Source of the DNA: Methylobacter sp.
GTDB taxonomy: Bacteria > Pseudomonadota > Gammaproteobacteria > Methylococcales > Methylomonadaceae
Direction: 5' to 3'
Assembly (NCBI RefSeq): GCF_023227905.1
Contig: NZ_JALOCF010000014.1
Location: 27,890-91,889, forward strand
DNA length: 64,000 nucleotides
This document shows positions 32,726 to 41,902 of this stretch, in pieces (position 1 is the stretch's first letter; every line of letters starts with the position of its first letter). The translations under genes were made by a program, and so were the position numbers. The notes beneath the pieces are model-generated. The model ran no database searches. It had not been told where the DNA came from and was given only the letters and a program-made list of their open reading frames with translations.

Positions 32726-34696
32726 CTAGATGCTACCGGCATTAAGAACAAACGGCGGCAACGGGCAATGCAAGGTTGAGCATATTGCTCTTAGCAGTTC
32801 CGCTTCATGAGCGCTGACTTTACCATCATGTGATATTGTCAGAGCCAGCGCGGAGACCAGCGCTTGTTTGTCCAGCATATGCAGTCTGTCCAGTTGGCTC
32901 AACGCTGCCTCTGCGGCAGGAACCCAATTCTGGAGCGGTTCATAGTTCGGCCACTGTTTTGTGTCGATCAGCATTTTTATACGCGGCTCATAGCGCCCCA
33001 AGGACTCCATGCCTTTTTGATAGGCCTCGCCGGTTTCGGCATGTCCTTGCTTCGCCATTACCGAAAGTAACACGCCGACGGCTTCCGGTATCTGTGTTAA
33101 ACGAAGAGAGTCTTGCCGGCGTTGTGGGTGAGCGGCATCATTCAAGTGGGTTTTTAAAACGCAGCTCAAAGCAAACTCGAACGTGTCAATCACTCCATCA
33201 ACCTCAATCAATTCATGCACCAGGTCGGCTATGCGTTCAAGCTGTTCCATCGGCCGGTTTTTAATCAACGGAAAGGTGATTTGCAATAACGGCAAGCGGA
33301 ACGCTGTATCCAGTTTTTGTACATCCAGCTGCAAAGTTTCGGTCGCCATGACCGTCGTCCCACCTAATTGCTGGGCAATAAGGTCTAACTGTGTCCGGCG
33401 CACGGGTTCATTCGCATCGAGCAGCAACGCCAACACTAGCGGCAGAGCATCAGCGCCGGAATGGGCGGCGCGATACAGATTTTCGGGTACCGACTGCCGC
33501 AAGGCTGAAGCTAACTGTATATGCTCTTCAGCAGGCAGACCTACTGTTTCTGTCACTGCATCCGGCGTTATGGCAATACGTTGCGGCGCAAACCCGGCAG
33601 TTGATACGCTTTGATCAGAATCTTCCGAGCCGCTTTGGGTTTGGGTTTGGGACGGCATTGCTTCAGCAAGCCTTTCTATTTCAGACTCATCAAAATTCGG
33701 CTCCAATGCTTTGATACGCTGAACCAAAGGAGGATGTGTTGCCCATAACGAACTGAATGACAGGCCGGTGGCGAACAGCATATGACTGACTTCTTCGGCA
33801 TCTGCGGCCTGTAGTTTAGAGCCTTGCTGGGCGGCGGCTATTTTTTTTAGCGCGCCGGCAATGCCTTGGGTCTGACGGGTAAATTGTACGGCTGAGGCAT
33901 CGGCCAGAAACTCACGCTGCCGGGATACCGCCGCCTTGATCAGCTGGCCGAAAAAGACGCCGATATAGCCGATTAAAAACAGCCCTAAACCGGCCAGATA
34001 AATAGCGGCCGTATTGTCACGGCGGGAGTTGTCGGAACGGCTGGTACCGTAACGGGCGCTGTTCAACACCGCTCTGCCGATCAGGCCGATGACCAAAATG
34101 CCGAACAAAACGCCCATCAGCCGTGTGCTTAAGCGCATATCGCCGTTGAGGATATGGCTGAACTCATGGCCGATTACGCCTTGCAGCTCATCTCGGGTAA
34201 GCGTTTCCAAAGTGCCGCGAGTAACGGTCACTGCCGCGTCGCCGGTGGTAAATCCTGCCGCGAAGGCATTAATGCCAGGCTCCTGTTCCAATACGTAAAC
34301 TTCCGGCGTAGGAATGCTGGATGCAATCGCCATTTCTTCAACGACGTTATACAAACGGCGGCGTAGCGGATCCTTGCTCTCAGCGGTAATCAGCGTGCCG
34401 CCAAGACTACGGGCAACCTTTCCTCCGCCTGCGCTCAATGACGCGATTTTGTATAGGCTGGACAGACTGATAAAACCGATAGTGGACACTGAAATACCGG
34501 TCACCAACGCCAGGTTATTCATGATCCAGTTAAAATCGGGCAGTGTCGCAATTCCCGCTTCATTGCCCATATTAACGATCAGCATTGCTATCACCAGATT
34601 GACCGCCGCAACGATGGCAATCACGGCCAGTATGAACATCAATATCAGGGAACGGGTCTGGCGACGGGCATTATCCTGGCTCTGAAAGAAATTCAT
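32726..34696 (-). CDS. M48 family metalloprotease with C-terminal TerB-like part
   Basis: The protein has 656 residues. Two N-terminal membrane helices (about 15-40 and 50-75) are followed by an M48/HtpX-like domain with the zinc-binding H-E-F-S-H motif (about residue 178), two more helices, a linker and a long helical C-terminus ending in a TerB-like segment with D-G-K-V-S. HtpX-like proteases degrade damaged membrane proteins. The gene follows lemA on the same strand with a 16-nt gap, a common pairing. Confidence 0.9.
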   Translation of the reverse strand: MNFFQSQDNARRQTRSLILMFILAVIAIVAAVNLVIAMLIVNMGNEAGIATLPDFNWIMNNLALVTGISVSTIGFISLSSLYKIASLSAGGGKVARSLGGTLITAESKDPLRRRLYNVVEEMAIASSIPTPEVYVLEQEPGINAFAAGFTTGDAAVTVTRGTLETLTRDELQGVIGHEFSHILNGDMRLSTRLMGVLFGILVIGLIGRAVLNSARYGTSRSDNSRRDNTAAIYLAGLGLFLIGYIGVFFGQLIKAAVSRQREFLADASAVQFTRQTQGIAGALKKIAAAQQGSKLQAADAEEVSHMLFATGLSFSSLWATHPPLVQRIKALEPNFDESEIERLAEAMPSQTQTQSGSEDSDQSVSTAGFAPQRIAITPDAVTETVGLPAEEHIQLASALRQSVPENLYRAAHSGADALPLVLALLLDANEPVRRTQLDLIAQQLGGTTVMATETLQLDVQKLDTAFRLPLLQITFPLIKNRPMEQLERIADLVHELIEVDGVIDTFEFALSCVLKTHLNDAAHPQRRQDSLRLTQIPEAVGVLLSVMAKQGHAETGEAYQKGMESLGRYEPRIKMLIDTKQWPNYEPLQNWVPAAEAALSQLDRLHMLDKQALVSALALTISHDGKVSAHEAELLRAICSTLHCPLPPFVLNAGSI

Positions 34697-34712
34697 CGGC
34701 TTTATCCAAGTC

Positions 34713-35303
34713 TTAAGTAAAAGAAACTTTCGGCGTTTGGCGTTTTTCCGGCGTTTCTATTTCCAGATGTTCGGCAGGATTAAAATTAAATAGGCCGGCC
34801 AGGATGTTGTTCGGGAAATTCTCCCGGCCGTTGTTATAAGTCATCACCGCATCATTGAAAGCCTGACGCGCAAAAGCCACTTTATTCTCGGTGGATGCCA
34901 GTTCTTCCTGAAACTGCATCATATTCTGATTGGCTTTGAGATCGGGGTAAGCCTCAGCCAAGGCGAACATCTTGCCCAAGCTGCCCTGAAGCGTAGCCTC
35001 AGCGCTGCCCAGTTGCCGGATCGCTCCGGGATCGGAAGGATTTGCCCCGGCGGCCTTAAGCCCGGTCACCGCCGCATTCCTCGCACTGATCACCGCGTCC
35101 AGCGTCTCCCGTTCATGCTTCATATAGCCTTTAACAGCTTCAACCAGGTTTGGTATCAGGTCGTAACGCCGGGTCAATTGAACATCTATCTGGGAAAAGG
35201 CATTTTTAACGCCGTTGCGTAAGTTAACGAGCCGGTTGTAAATGCTGATAAAAAGCAATGCAACGATGACGATAAAACCGATTAACACGAGCAATACAGG
35301 CAT
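34713..35303 (-). CDS. lemA: LemA family protein
   Basis: The protein has 196 residues from ATG 35303; the frame extends to 35342 but the later start gives the standard LemA N-terminus. One membrane helix (about 2-22) precedes a helical domain with Y-N-R-L-V-x-L-R-N, D-V-Q-L-x-R-R-Y-D-L-I-P-N-L-V, and Y-N-N-x-R-E-N-F-P-N. The family is found in many bacteria with M48 proteases; its role is unclear. Confidence 0.92.
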   Translation of the reverse strand: MPVLLVLIGFIVIVALLFISIYNRLVNLRNGVKNAFSQIDVQLTRRYDLIPNLVEAVKGYMKHERETLDAVISARNAAVTGLKAAGANPSDPGAIRQLGSAEATLQGSLGKMFALAEAYPDLKANQNMMQFQEELASTENKVAFARQAFNDAVMTYNNGRENFPNNILAGLFNFNPAEHLEIETPEKRQTPKVSFT

Positions 35304-35392
35304 GACATTATCTCCATGAAATACAAAGGATGCTTTAATCATACAAGAGGGATTACACTCTGTCCTTTGTTATTGCCAGTAATTTATGTCTT

Positions 35393-36145
35393 ATGCTCGT
35401 CGATAAACGCCTGAAAATTATGTTGGCGATAATTGTTATCGCAATTATCGGTATTTTTAACATCGAGCCCATTGCCCAGGATCCGGCTTACCATGACTTT
35501 GCCGATCAGCGCCGCATCGTCGGCATAGCCAATTTTTTTAATGTGCTGTCCAATTTGCCGTTTGTCATCATCGGCATCATGGGAATCAGGTTGGTTGCGT
35601 CACATAAGGCAACCGGCGGATTGGTCGAACTTCAGGCGATGTATTTGACGTTCTTTATCGGAACACTGTTAATCGGTTTCGGCTCGGCGTATTACCACTA
35701 CCGGCCTGACAATCAAACCCTGCTGTGGGATCGCCTGCCGATGACGATAGCCTTCATGGCCTTGTTCAGTGCTATTGTCGGGGAATATATTTCAACCCGG
35801 CTGGCATGGAGATTATTTGTCCCGTTGCTGATGTTAGGCATTGCCTCAGTGGTTTACTGGCATGTGACGGAGCTGAACGGTCACGGCGATTTGCGCGTTT
35901 ACGCGCTGGTGCAATTTTTACCGATTTTGTTGATACCGCTGATTCTGTGGCAGTTTGATTCAAAACTGAACGGGGATAACTATATCTGGGGCATTATTGG
36001 CATTTATGCCGTCTCCAAGCTCATGGAACTGTTCGATGCTGGGCTTTACGGTATTCTTGGGTTACTCAGTGGACACTCGTTAAAACACTTGCTTGCCGCG
36101 TTCGGGGCGCTGATTTTTTATTGGGCGTTGCGGGAACGGCGCTGA
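35393..36145 (+). CDS. Alkaline ceramidase-like membrane protein (CREST superfamily)
   Basis: The protein has 250 residues with about seven membrane helices. It shows S-A-Y-Y-H, D-x-L-P-M-T and S-x-H-S-L-K-H, which fit the conserved Ser, Asp and His positions of the alkaline ceramidase/CREST metallohydrolases. A zinc-dependent lipid amide hydrolase is likely, though the substrate in a bacterium of this type is unknown. It is divergent from lemA. Confidence 0.7.
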   Translation: MLVDKRLKIMLAIIVIAIIGIFNIEPIAQDPAYHDFADQRRIVGIANFFNVLSNLPFVIIGIMGIRLVASHKATGGLVELQAMYLTFFIGTLLIGFGSAYYHYRPDNQTLLWDRLPMTIAFMALFSAIVGEYISTRLAWRLFVPLLMLGIASVVYWHVTELNGHGDLRVYALVQFLPILLIPLILWQFDSKLNGDNYIWGIIGIYAVSKLMELFDAGLYGILGLLSGHSLKHLLAAFGALIFYWALRERR

Positions 36146-36180
36146 TCTCGGAAAAGACATTGAAAAAGTTACAGACACAA

Positions 36181-36212
36181 AAAAAGGCGTGCCGAAATCG
36201 GCACACCTTTTT
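36181..36212. terminator. Bidirectional terminator
   Basis: AAAAAGGCGTGCCGA is paired with TCGGCACACCTTTTT, with a single mismatch, and A/T tracts on both sides. It lies between the convergent genes ending at 36145 (+) and 36234 (-). Confidence 0.8.
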
Positions 36213-36233
36213 GAAATCGAATTCCCGAAAAAA

Positions 36234-36560
36234 TTAAGCTTTTACCGCATCAGCAATTTCATTGAATGCTTCAATTCTTGCCTTGCTTGTCTTGACTATG
36301 TCAACACCCGTATCGACAATCATTTTGCAAAGCCCAGGTGTTTTATAGACCATCAAGCCTAAATAACCGACAGCCGGAACGGCGATCAAAGCTGCAATAA
36401 AGCCGTTAAGTCCGACAACTCCCAGCAGTTTTATAAGTAATACAACGGCATCCAAAGGCAATAAAACCATGGCGCCAAAATAGACTATTACCATGAATAC
36501 GGACACCACAAAAACTACAAACTGAAGTAGCCTGACCAACGCAACGTTAACTTTTTTCAT
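36234..36560 (-). CDS. Unrecognised small membrane protein
   Basis: The protein has 108 residues with two or three hydrophobic stretches (about 10-32, 35-47 and 50-72) and an amphipathic C-terminal part with K-T-S-K-A-R-I. I do not recognise it. It stands alone on the minus strand between terminators. Confidence 0.6.
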   Translation of the reverse strand: MKKVNVALVRLLQFVVFVVSVFMVIVYFGAMVLLPLDAVVLLIKLLGVVGLNGFIAALIAVPAVGYLGLMVYKTPGLCKMIVDTGVDIVKTSKARIEAFNEIADAVKA

Positions 36561-36683
36561 ATTCCTTTCAATTTCCTGATAGATCTTAAGGGAGGCTTTT
36601 TAGTCAGAAAATGACTCTCGACCCTAGTATGTAGTCGTCAATAAAAACCGCTTTTTGAAGCGTCAAATTATACCTTAACACCG

Positions 36684-37382
36684 TCAAAATAATTCATTTT
36701 TTTCGGCTTGGTCCGGTTCATTTTTACGAAGAAAAAAGCGATATAAAACGGAGCCGGCAATAAAGCCGCCTAAATGAGCCCACCAAGCCACATCGACAGC
36801 AACCCCTCCAAATATCATTGCTGTTGTCGCACTGTGTAATTGAACCAAAATCCACAACCCTAAAAAACCAATGGCTGGAACATGAATGACTATAGGTAAA
36901 AACAATATAGGAATCCACACTACAACGCGTTCAAGCGGATAAAGAAAAAAATAAGCCGCCAACACACCAGCTATAGCGCCTGACGCCCCTACTACAGGGA
37001 TAGCCAGGTTGGGGTCGAACAGCCACTGTAAAAAAGTCGCTAAAAGGCCGCATACCACGTAAAAAATCAAAAATGGCAGCCGCCCCATTCTGTCCTCGAC
37101 ATTATCGCCGAATATAAACAAAAACCACATATTCATAATAAGATGCAGCCAGTTTCCGTGCAAAAACAGGCTGGTCAAAAAAGACAAGTAACCATCGAAA
37201 GGCAGTCCATAATAAGGGTTGGTATAGCGAATAGGCACCATGCCGTAAAGATTAATCAGCCGGTAACTTAACTGATCGGGCATCAATTTCATTGCCACAA
37301 AAACGATAATACAAATGGCCATTATTCCCCAAGTGACTAAAGGTCTTGAATGGCAGGGCGCTGTATCTCTAATTGGTATCAT
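36684..37382 (-). CDS. Rhomboid family intramembrane serine protease
   Basis: The protein has 232 residues with six membrane helices. The catalytic Ser lies in G-A-S-G-A-I-A-G (about residue 134) and the His in W-W-A-H-L-G-G-F (about residue 203); H-G-N-W-x-H-L-I-x-N-M-W-F is also typical. It cleaves membrane proteins within the bilayer. Substrates unknown. ATG 37382 is the start. Confidence 0.92.
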   Translation of the reverse strand: MIPIRDTAPCHSRPLVTWGIMAICIIVFVAMKLMPDQLSYRLINLYGMVPIRYTNPYYGLPFDGYLSFLTSLFLHGNWLHLIMNMWFLFIFGDNVEDRMGRLPFLIFYVVCGLLATFLQWLFDPNLAIPVVGASGAIAGVLAAYFFLYPLERVVVWIPILFLPIVIHVPAIGFLGLWILVQLHSATTAMIFGGVAVDVAWWAHLGGFIAGSVLYRFFLRKNEPDQAEKNELF

Positions 37383-37564
37383 GGCTTTTTCCTGATCTAT
37401 GTAGACGCAGAGACGTTATTTTTATGGCTAACCTAGCTTAAAAGCTAAAAAACCGATTTGCAATAAATAGTTATTTAATCATAACCCTGAGCGCAAAAAG
37501 CTTATAATACATGCAAAGATTGATTCCTATCATCCTTGCACTTTAGCAACCCACTTAAAGATTC

Positions 37565-38893
37565 ATGCATTCTAATCCCATAAAAAAAACTCCATCATTT
37601 TCAGACCTATTGCTAGACGAACAATTGCTGACGGCAGTTAAAAGACTTGGTTTTGAGCAGCCTACGCCCGTGCAACTACAGTCGATCCCCCTTGCTCTGG
37701 AATATAAAGACCTGCTGGTCAGCGCCGAAACAGGTAGCGGCAAAACCGCTGCATTCTTGCTGCCCGCACTACACCATCTGTTAACCCTGCCCTCCAGAAA
37801 ACCCGGTGTACGGGCATTAATACTGACCCCGACCCGAGAACTGGCTCAACAAATCTTTAAAAACTGCCAACAACTCACTGAATTTACCGACCTGAAAACA
37901 GGCCTGATCACCGGTGGTGATGATTTTAGGCTACAGCAGAACATGCTCCGCAGAAACACGGAAATTGTTATTGCGACCCCAGGCCGGGTGCTGGAACTGA
38001 TGGAGCAAGAGATACCTAATTTTAGCAACCTGGACGTGCTGATATTGGATGAAGCCGACCGCATGCTGGACATGGGCTTTAGCGAAGACGTACTGACCAT
38101 CGCCAACAGCTGCAATGAGCAGCGGCAAACTTTGCTGTTTTCCGCCACCTTGACGCATTTCGGCGTTATCAGAATGGCTGACAAGTTGCTGAAAAATCAT
38201 GAAGTCGTAGCTTTAAATACCCTGCATGACGGTCACCGAAACATTGAGCAACAAATTGTACTGGCTGACGACAATGATCATAAGCAAAAATTACTGGCTT
38301 GGCTGTTGCAAAATGAAACCTATGATAAGGCGCTGATCTTCACTAATAGCCGGATTCAGGCAGACGCTCTTCGCGGACCGCTTCGCGGCCAAAAACTCCG
38401 CGTCGGCGTGCTGCATGGCGAAATGGATCAAAAAGATCGCAACCGGATGATGGAATTATTCCGCGAAGGTACAGTCAACATCATGATTGCTACCGACCTT
38501 GCCGCCCGCGGCCTGGACATTAAGGGCATCAATCTGGTCATTAATTTTGATGTACCAAGAAACGGCATCAATTATATCCATCGCATAGGCCGGACAGGCA
38601 GGGTCGATGAACTGGGCTTGACGATTGCGTTGGTAAAGCACACCGAATGGAATTTAATGTCCGGCATTGAACGTTTTTTGAAACAGAAATTCAAACAGCG
38701 CAGTATCAAAGAGCTGGAAGGCAAATATAAAGGCCCTAAAAAACTTAAAGCGTCCGGAAAGGCAACGGGCGGCAAAAAGAAAATAGAACCTAAAAAAGCG
38801 GCTGCCGAAAAAGTCAAAATCCGGCACAGGGACAAGAAGAATATCGGTAAAAGGCGTGCACCTACAGCTAAGCCAAGCGTAGAAATAAGCTAG
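37565..38893 (+). CDS. DEAD-box ATP-dependent RNA helicase (SrmB-like)
   Basis: The protein has 442 residues. The Q motif, Walker A A-E-T-G-S-G-K-T, P-T-R-E-L, D-E-A-D, S-A-T, and H-R-I-G-R-T-G-R motifs are present in order. A lysine/arginine-rich tail (about 380-442) follows, resembling SrmB and RhlE types that act in ribosome assembly or RNA decay. A terminator follows directly. Confidence 0.9.
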   Translation: MHSNPIKKTPSFSDLLLDEQLLTAVKRLGFEQPTPVQLQSIPLALEYKDLLVSAETGSGKTAAFLLPALHHLLTLPSRKPGVRALILTPTRELAQQIFKNCQQLTEFTDLKTGLITGGDDFRLQQNMLRRNTEIVIATPGRVLELMEQEIPNFSNLDVLILDEADRMLDMGFSEDVLTIANSCNEQRQTLLFSATLTHFGVIRMADKLLKNHEVVALNTLHDGHRNIEQQIVLADDNDHKQKLLAWLLQNETYDKALIFTNSRIQADALRGPLRGQKLRVGVLHGEMDQKDRNRMMELFREGTVNIMIATDLAARGLDIKGINLVINFDVPRNGINYIHRIGRTGRVDELGLTIALVKHTEWNLMSGIERFLKQKFKQRSIKELEGKYKGPKKLKASGKATGGKKKIEPKKAAAEKVKIRHRDKKNIGKRRAPTAKPSVEIS

Positions 38894-38897
38894 ACAT

Positions 38898-38943
38898 AAA
38901 AAAAGCCCCGTTCGCAATACTCGATTGCGAACGGGGCTTTTTT
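38898..38943. terminator. Strong bidirectional terminator
   Basis: A 19-nt arm beginning AAAAAAGCCCCGTTCGC pairs with its complement ending GGGGCTTTTTT around a 7-nt loop. It sits 4 nt after the helicase stop and serves the convergent response-regulator gene as well. Confidence 0.92.
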
Positions 38944-38966
38944 GTTTGGATAACCGACTTACTGGA

Positions 38967-39356
38967 TTAAGAAAGCTTACCTATTACCTGTTTGACCAAG
39001 TTATCAGGCTTAAAGGGTTTAACAATATAAGACGTTATTCCTGCCATAATGGCTTCCTTAACCTTGTCTCCTTCGGACGAAGACGTCAACATTATCCATG
39101 GAGGTGTAACTAGTTTTTCATCCTCTTTAACGGTCTTATACAAATCGAGACCGCTCATACCCGGCATGTTCCAGTCGCATACCACGATATTGATTCTTAC
39201 CTTTTTCATCATTAGCAGTGCTTCTTCCCCACCCGGCGCGTCAAAAACGTGGGTAAATCCGGCCTCTCGCAGAATAGCTTTGGTTAGTGTACGCATTGAA
39301 GCTGCATCATCTACAATCAGAATTTTTTTCTGTAGCAATTCTTGTGATAGTTCCAT
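38967..39356 (-). CDS. CheY-like single-domain response regulator
   Basis: The protein has 129 residues and is one receiver domain. The acidic pair D-D is in I-V-D-D-A-A-S-M, the phosphoacceptor Asp in V-V-C-D-W-N-M-P-G-M-S-G, and the conserved Thr and Lys in M-L-T-S-S-S and V-K-P-F. It resembles CheY proteins that contact a motor or kinase but no chemotaxis genes are adjacent. Confidence 0.92.
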   Translation of the reverse strand: MELSQELLQKKILIVDDAASMRTLTKAILREAGFTHVFDAPGGEEALLMMKKVRINIVVCDWNMPGMSGLDLYKTVKEDEKLVTPPWIMLTSSSEGDKVKEAIMAGITSYIVKPFKPDNLVKQVIGKLS

Positions 39357-39462
39357 TCTTGTTCCAAATTATGCTTATGGGCACAGCAATACTTAATTAA
39401 AGCATTTTACAAGAACTAGAGGTACTCGACAATAGAATATAAAAATAATGCAGAGTAATTCA

Positions 39463-39678
39463 CTATTTACGAAAAAAAAGGTTCACTATTAGCGTTAAGA
39501 TAACACTAACAATGAGCATAGAAGTAATCGGGATAAATATAAATCGTTGCTCATTCTCAATACGTATGTCGCCGGGCAATTTGCCAAACCAGTTAACCAG
39601 CCAAGGCGCATAACTAACAACAAGCCCGATAACCACCAAAATAACGCCAATCGCTGCCAACAATTTTCCGAGTGTCAT
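39463..39678 (-). CDS. DUF2905 family small membrane protein
   Basis: The protein has 71 residues with two membrane helices (about 5-28 and 48-68) and the family pattern L-P-G-D-I-R-I-E-N in the loop. Function unknown. Confidence 0.87.
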   Translation of the reverse strand: MTLGKLLAAIGVILVVIGLVVSYAPWLVNWFGKLPGDIRIENEQRFIFIPITSMLIVSVILTLIVNLFFRK

Positions 39679-39825
39679 TTGTAGCCCTCACTTTAATGTT
39701 TATTCACAACCATTATGTCTTGCTAACAAGAAAAGCCCCCGTTAAGGTAAAATAGTAATCATTATTTTATCTTGCGACCAGAAAAAACAGTCGGTTCTGT
39801 GCAGGAACCTATCGGAACACATTAC

Positions 39826-41424
39826 ATGTTGAGAATCACTGAACTTAAACTCCCACTTAATCACCCGGAAAACATGCTCAAAACTGCCATACTTGATCGG
39901 CTTGGCATCAGCGCGGAAAAACTCATCACGTATACAATATTCAGGCAAGGCTTTGATGCGCGCAAACGCAATGCAATCTTGCTTGTTTACACCCTTGATA
40001 TCGAAACAACAAATGAACCAGCGATTCTTAATCGCCTGCAAGACGACCCGCACATCTCGGTAACGCCCGACAACACTTATCATTTTGTCACTCAGGCGCC
40101 AAGGAACCTGGCATCGCGTCCTGTTATCATCGGCACAGGTCCTTGCGGGCTGTTTGCCGGGCTGATTCTTGCGCAAATGGGCTTTCGTCCGATCATCCTG
40201 GAGCGTGGAAAAGAAGTGCGGGAGCGCACCAAAGACACTTTCGGTCTTTGGCGCAAAGGCGTGTTCAACCCTGAATCCAATGTGCAATTTGGCGAAGGCG
40301 GCGCCGGTACTTTTTCCGACGGTAAGTTGCATACCCAGATCAAGGATCCGAATCACTACGGGCGCAAAGTGCTCACTGAATTTGTCAAAGCCGGCGCGCC
40401 GCCTGAAATTCTTCATGTCAGCAAGCCTCATATCGGCACATTCAGGCTAGTAAGCGTAGTCGAACAGCTGCGTGCGACTATCGAGTCCTTGGGCGGCGAA
40501 ATCCGTTTCCAAAGCAAGGTTGATGACATCCTCATCGATAACGGACAGGTTCGCGGCGTAACACTCGCCGGCGGAGAAACGATTAATACTAATCATGTAG
40601 TACTGGCGGTCGGCCATAGTGCGCGCGACACTTTTAAAATGCTGTACGACCGAGGCGTTTACATTGAAGCCAAACCTTTTTCGATTGGATTTCGCATAGA
40701 ACATCCGCAGTCATTAATCGACACTTGTAGGTGGGGCAGCAATGCCGGCAATCCGTTACTGGGTGCTGCCGATTACAAGCTGGTGCATCACTGTAGCAAC
40801 GGACGCTCTGTGTACAGCTTTTGCATGTGCCCTGGCGGCACTGTAGTGGCCGCCACCTCGGAACCGGGACATGTGGTTACCAACGGCATGAGCCAATACT
40901 CGCGAAACGAGCGCAATGCCAACAGCGGCATTGTCGTTGGCATTACGCCTGACGACTATCCCGGACATCCATTGGCAGGCATCGATTTTCAACGCCGCCT
41001 GGAAGCCGCCGCCTTTAAGCTGGGAGGAGAAACCTATGAGGCCCCGGGACAACTGGTTGGCGATTTTCTCGCTCATCGGCCTTCATCACAGCTAGGCTCG
41101 GTACAGCCATCCTATACGCCGGGCGTTCATTTGTGCGATCTCAGTTCGGCGTTGCCGGAATATGCAATAACGGCAATACGCGAAGCCATCCCGGCTTTTG
41201 ATAAAAAAATAAAAGGCTTTGCGATGAAAGACGCCGTGTTGACAGGCGTTGAAACCCGCACCTCATCGCCAATCCGCATCAAGCGCAACGAGTACTACCA
41301 AAGCCTGAACGTCAAAGGACTGTACCCTGCCGGAGAAGGCGCCGGCTATGCGGGTGGAATTCTTTCCGCTGCCGTGGATGGCATCAAAGTCGCCGAGGCG
41401 TTGGCTTTGGACATGAGCAAATAA
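39826..41424 (+). CDS. NAD(P)/FAD-dependent oxidoreductase (COG2509-type)
   Basis: The protein has 532 residues from ATG 39826; the frame extends to 39772 but this start gives the family N-terminus. An N-terminal domain of about 90 residues precedes the FAD-binding motif I-I-G-T-G-P-C-G-L-F-A-G-L. F-G-E-G-G-A-G-T-F-S-D-G-K-L and Y-P-A-G-E-G-A-G-Y-A-G-G-I are typical of COG2509 dehydrogenases. The substrate is unknown. Confidence 0.9.
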   Translation: MLRITELKLPLNHPENMLKTAILDRLGISAEKLITYTIFRQGFDARKRNAILLVYTLDIETTNEPAILNRLQDDPHISVTPDNTYHFVTQAPRNLASRPVIIGTGPCGLFAGLILAQMGFRPIILERGKEVRERTKDTFGLWRKGVFNPESNVQFGEGGAGTFSDGKLHTQIKDPNHYGRKVLTEFVKAGAPPEILHVSKPHIGTFRLVSVVEQLRATIESLGGEIRFQSKVDDILIDNGQVRGVTLAGGETINTNHVVLAVGHSARDTFKMLYDRGVYIEAKPFSIGFRIEHPQSLIDTCRWGSNAGNPLLGAADYKLVHHCSNGRSVYSFCMCPGGTVVAATSEPGHVVTNGMSQYSRNERNANSGIVVGITPDDYPGHPLAGIDFQRRLEAAAFKLGGETYEAPGQLVGDFLAHRPSSQLGSVQPSYTPGVHLCDLSSALPEYAITAIREAIPAFDKKIKGFAMKDAVLTGVETRTSSPIRIKRNEYYQSLNVKGLYPAGEGAGYAGGILSAAVDGIKVAEALALDMSK

Positions 41425-41505
41425 CCTTTGCATTTGCCATAAAGAAGAGGCAAGAGAAGCTTCAATTAAAGCCTCTCCTGTAATCTGAAGTTACCTGGGC
41501 TTAGC

Positions 41506-41871
41506 TCACTTCGAGCGTTTGGTCGTATTAAATACAAACGAGGAGACAACGCCATGCTTGTCAAACTTAATAACCAGATCTTCGGTACTACCATCACCAA
41601 ACAAGGTGTAATAGTAATTACCGTAGGTCCATGTTTTCATGCCACTATCAAGGCCGGTTCTCCAAGGATTCCCGAATGTGGTATAGATGTCATTCTGGGT
41701 GGTTTCCCCTATCTTGATGGTTGATACCGGGGCGGTAGGGAATTCATGCCCAACCGTAGCGCATCCTGAGGTTAACAAAACCATCGACACAAACAAGCCG
41801 CCTAACGTTTTTTTCAGCAACCCTGCAAAGTGTGTTGAGCCCAAACAATAAATTTTCATTTTACTCGCCAT
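41506..41871 (-). CDS. Lipoprotein with BamE/SmpA-like fold
   Basis: The protein has 121 residues (ATG 41871; ATG 41859 is in frame). The lipobox L-L-T-S-G-C is near residue 38, then I-K-I-G-E-T-T and F-G-N-P segments fit the SmpA/OmlA/BamE-like domain. It is likely an outer-membrane-attached lipoprotein, but is too diverged to call BamE itself. Confidence 0.68.
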   Translation of the reverse strand: MASKMKIYCLGSTHFAGLLKKTLGGLFVSMVLLTSGCATVGHEFPTAPVSTIKIGETTQNDIYTTFGNPWRTGLDSGMKTWTYGNYYYTLFGDGSTEDLVIKFDKHGVVSSFVFNTTKRSK

Positions 41872-41902
41872 ATAGTTAAAAAATACTGTGCTATTAATAG
41901 TG

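Noticed and set aside
39742..40431. Minus-strand open frame of 229 codons
   Set aside because: It lies antisense to the FAD oxidoreductase, whose motifs are clear, so it is a shadow frame.
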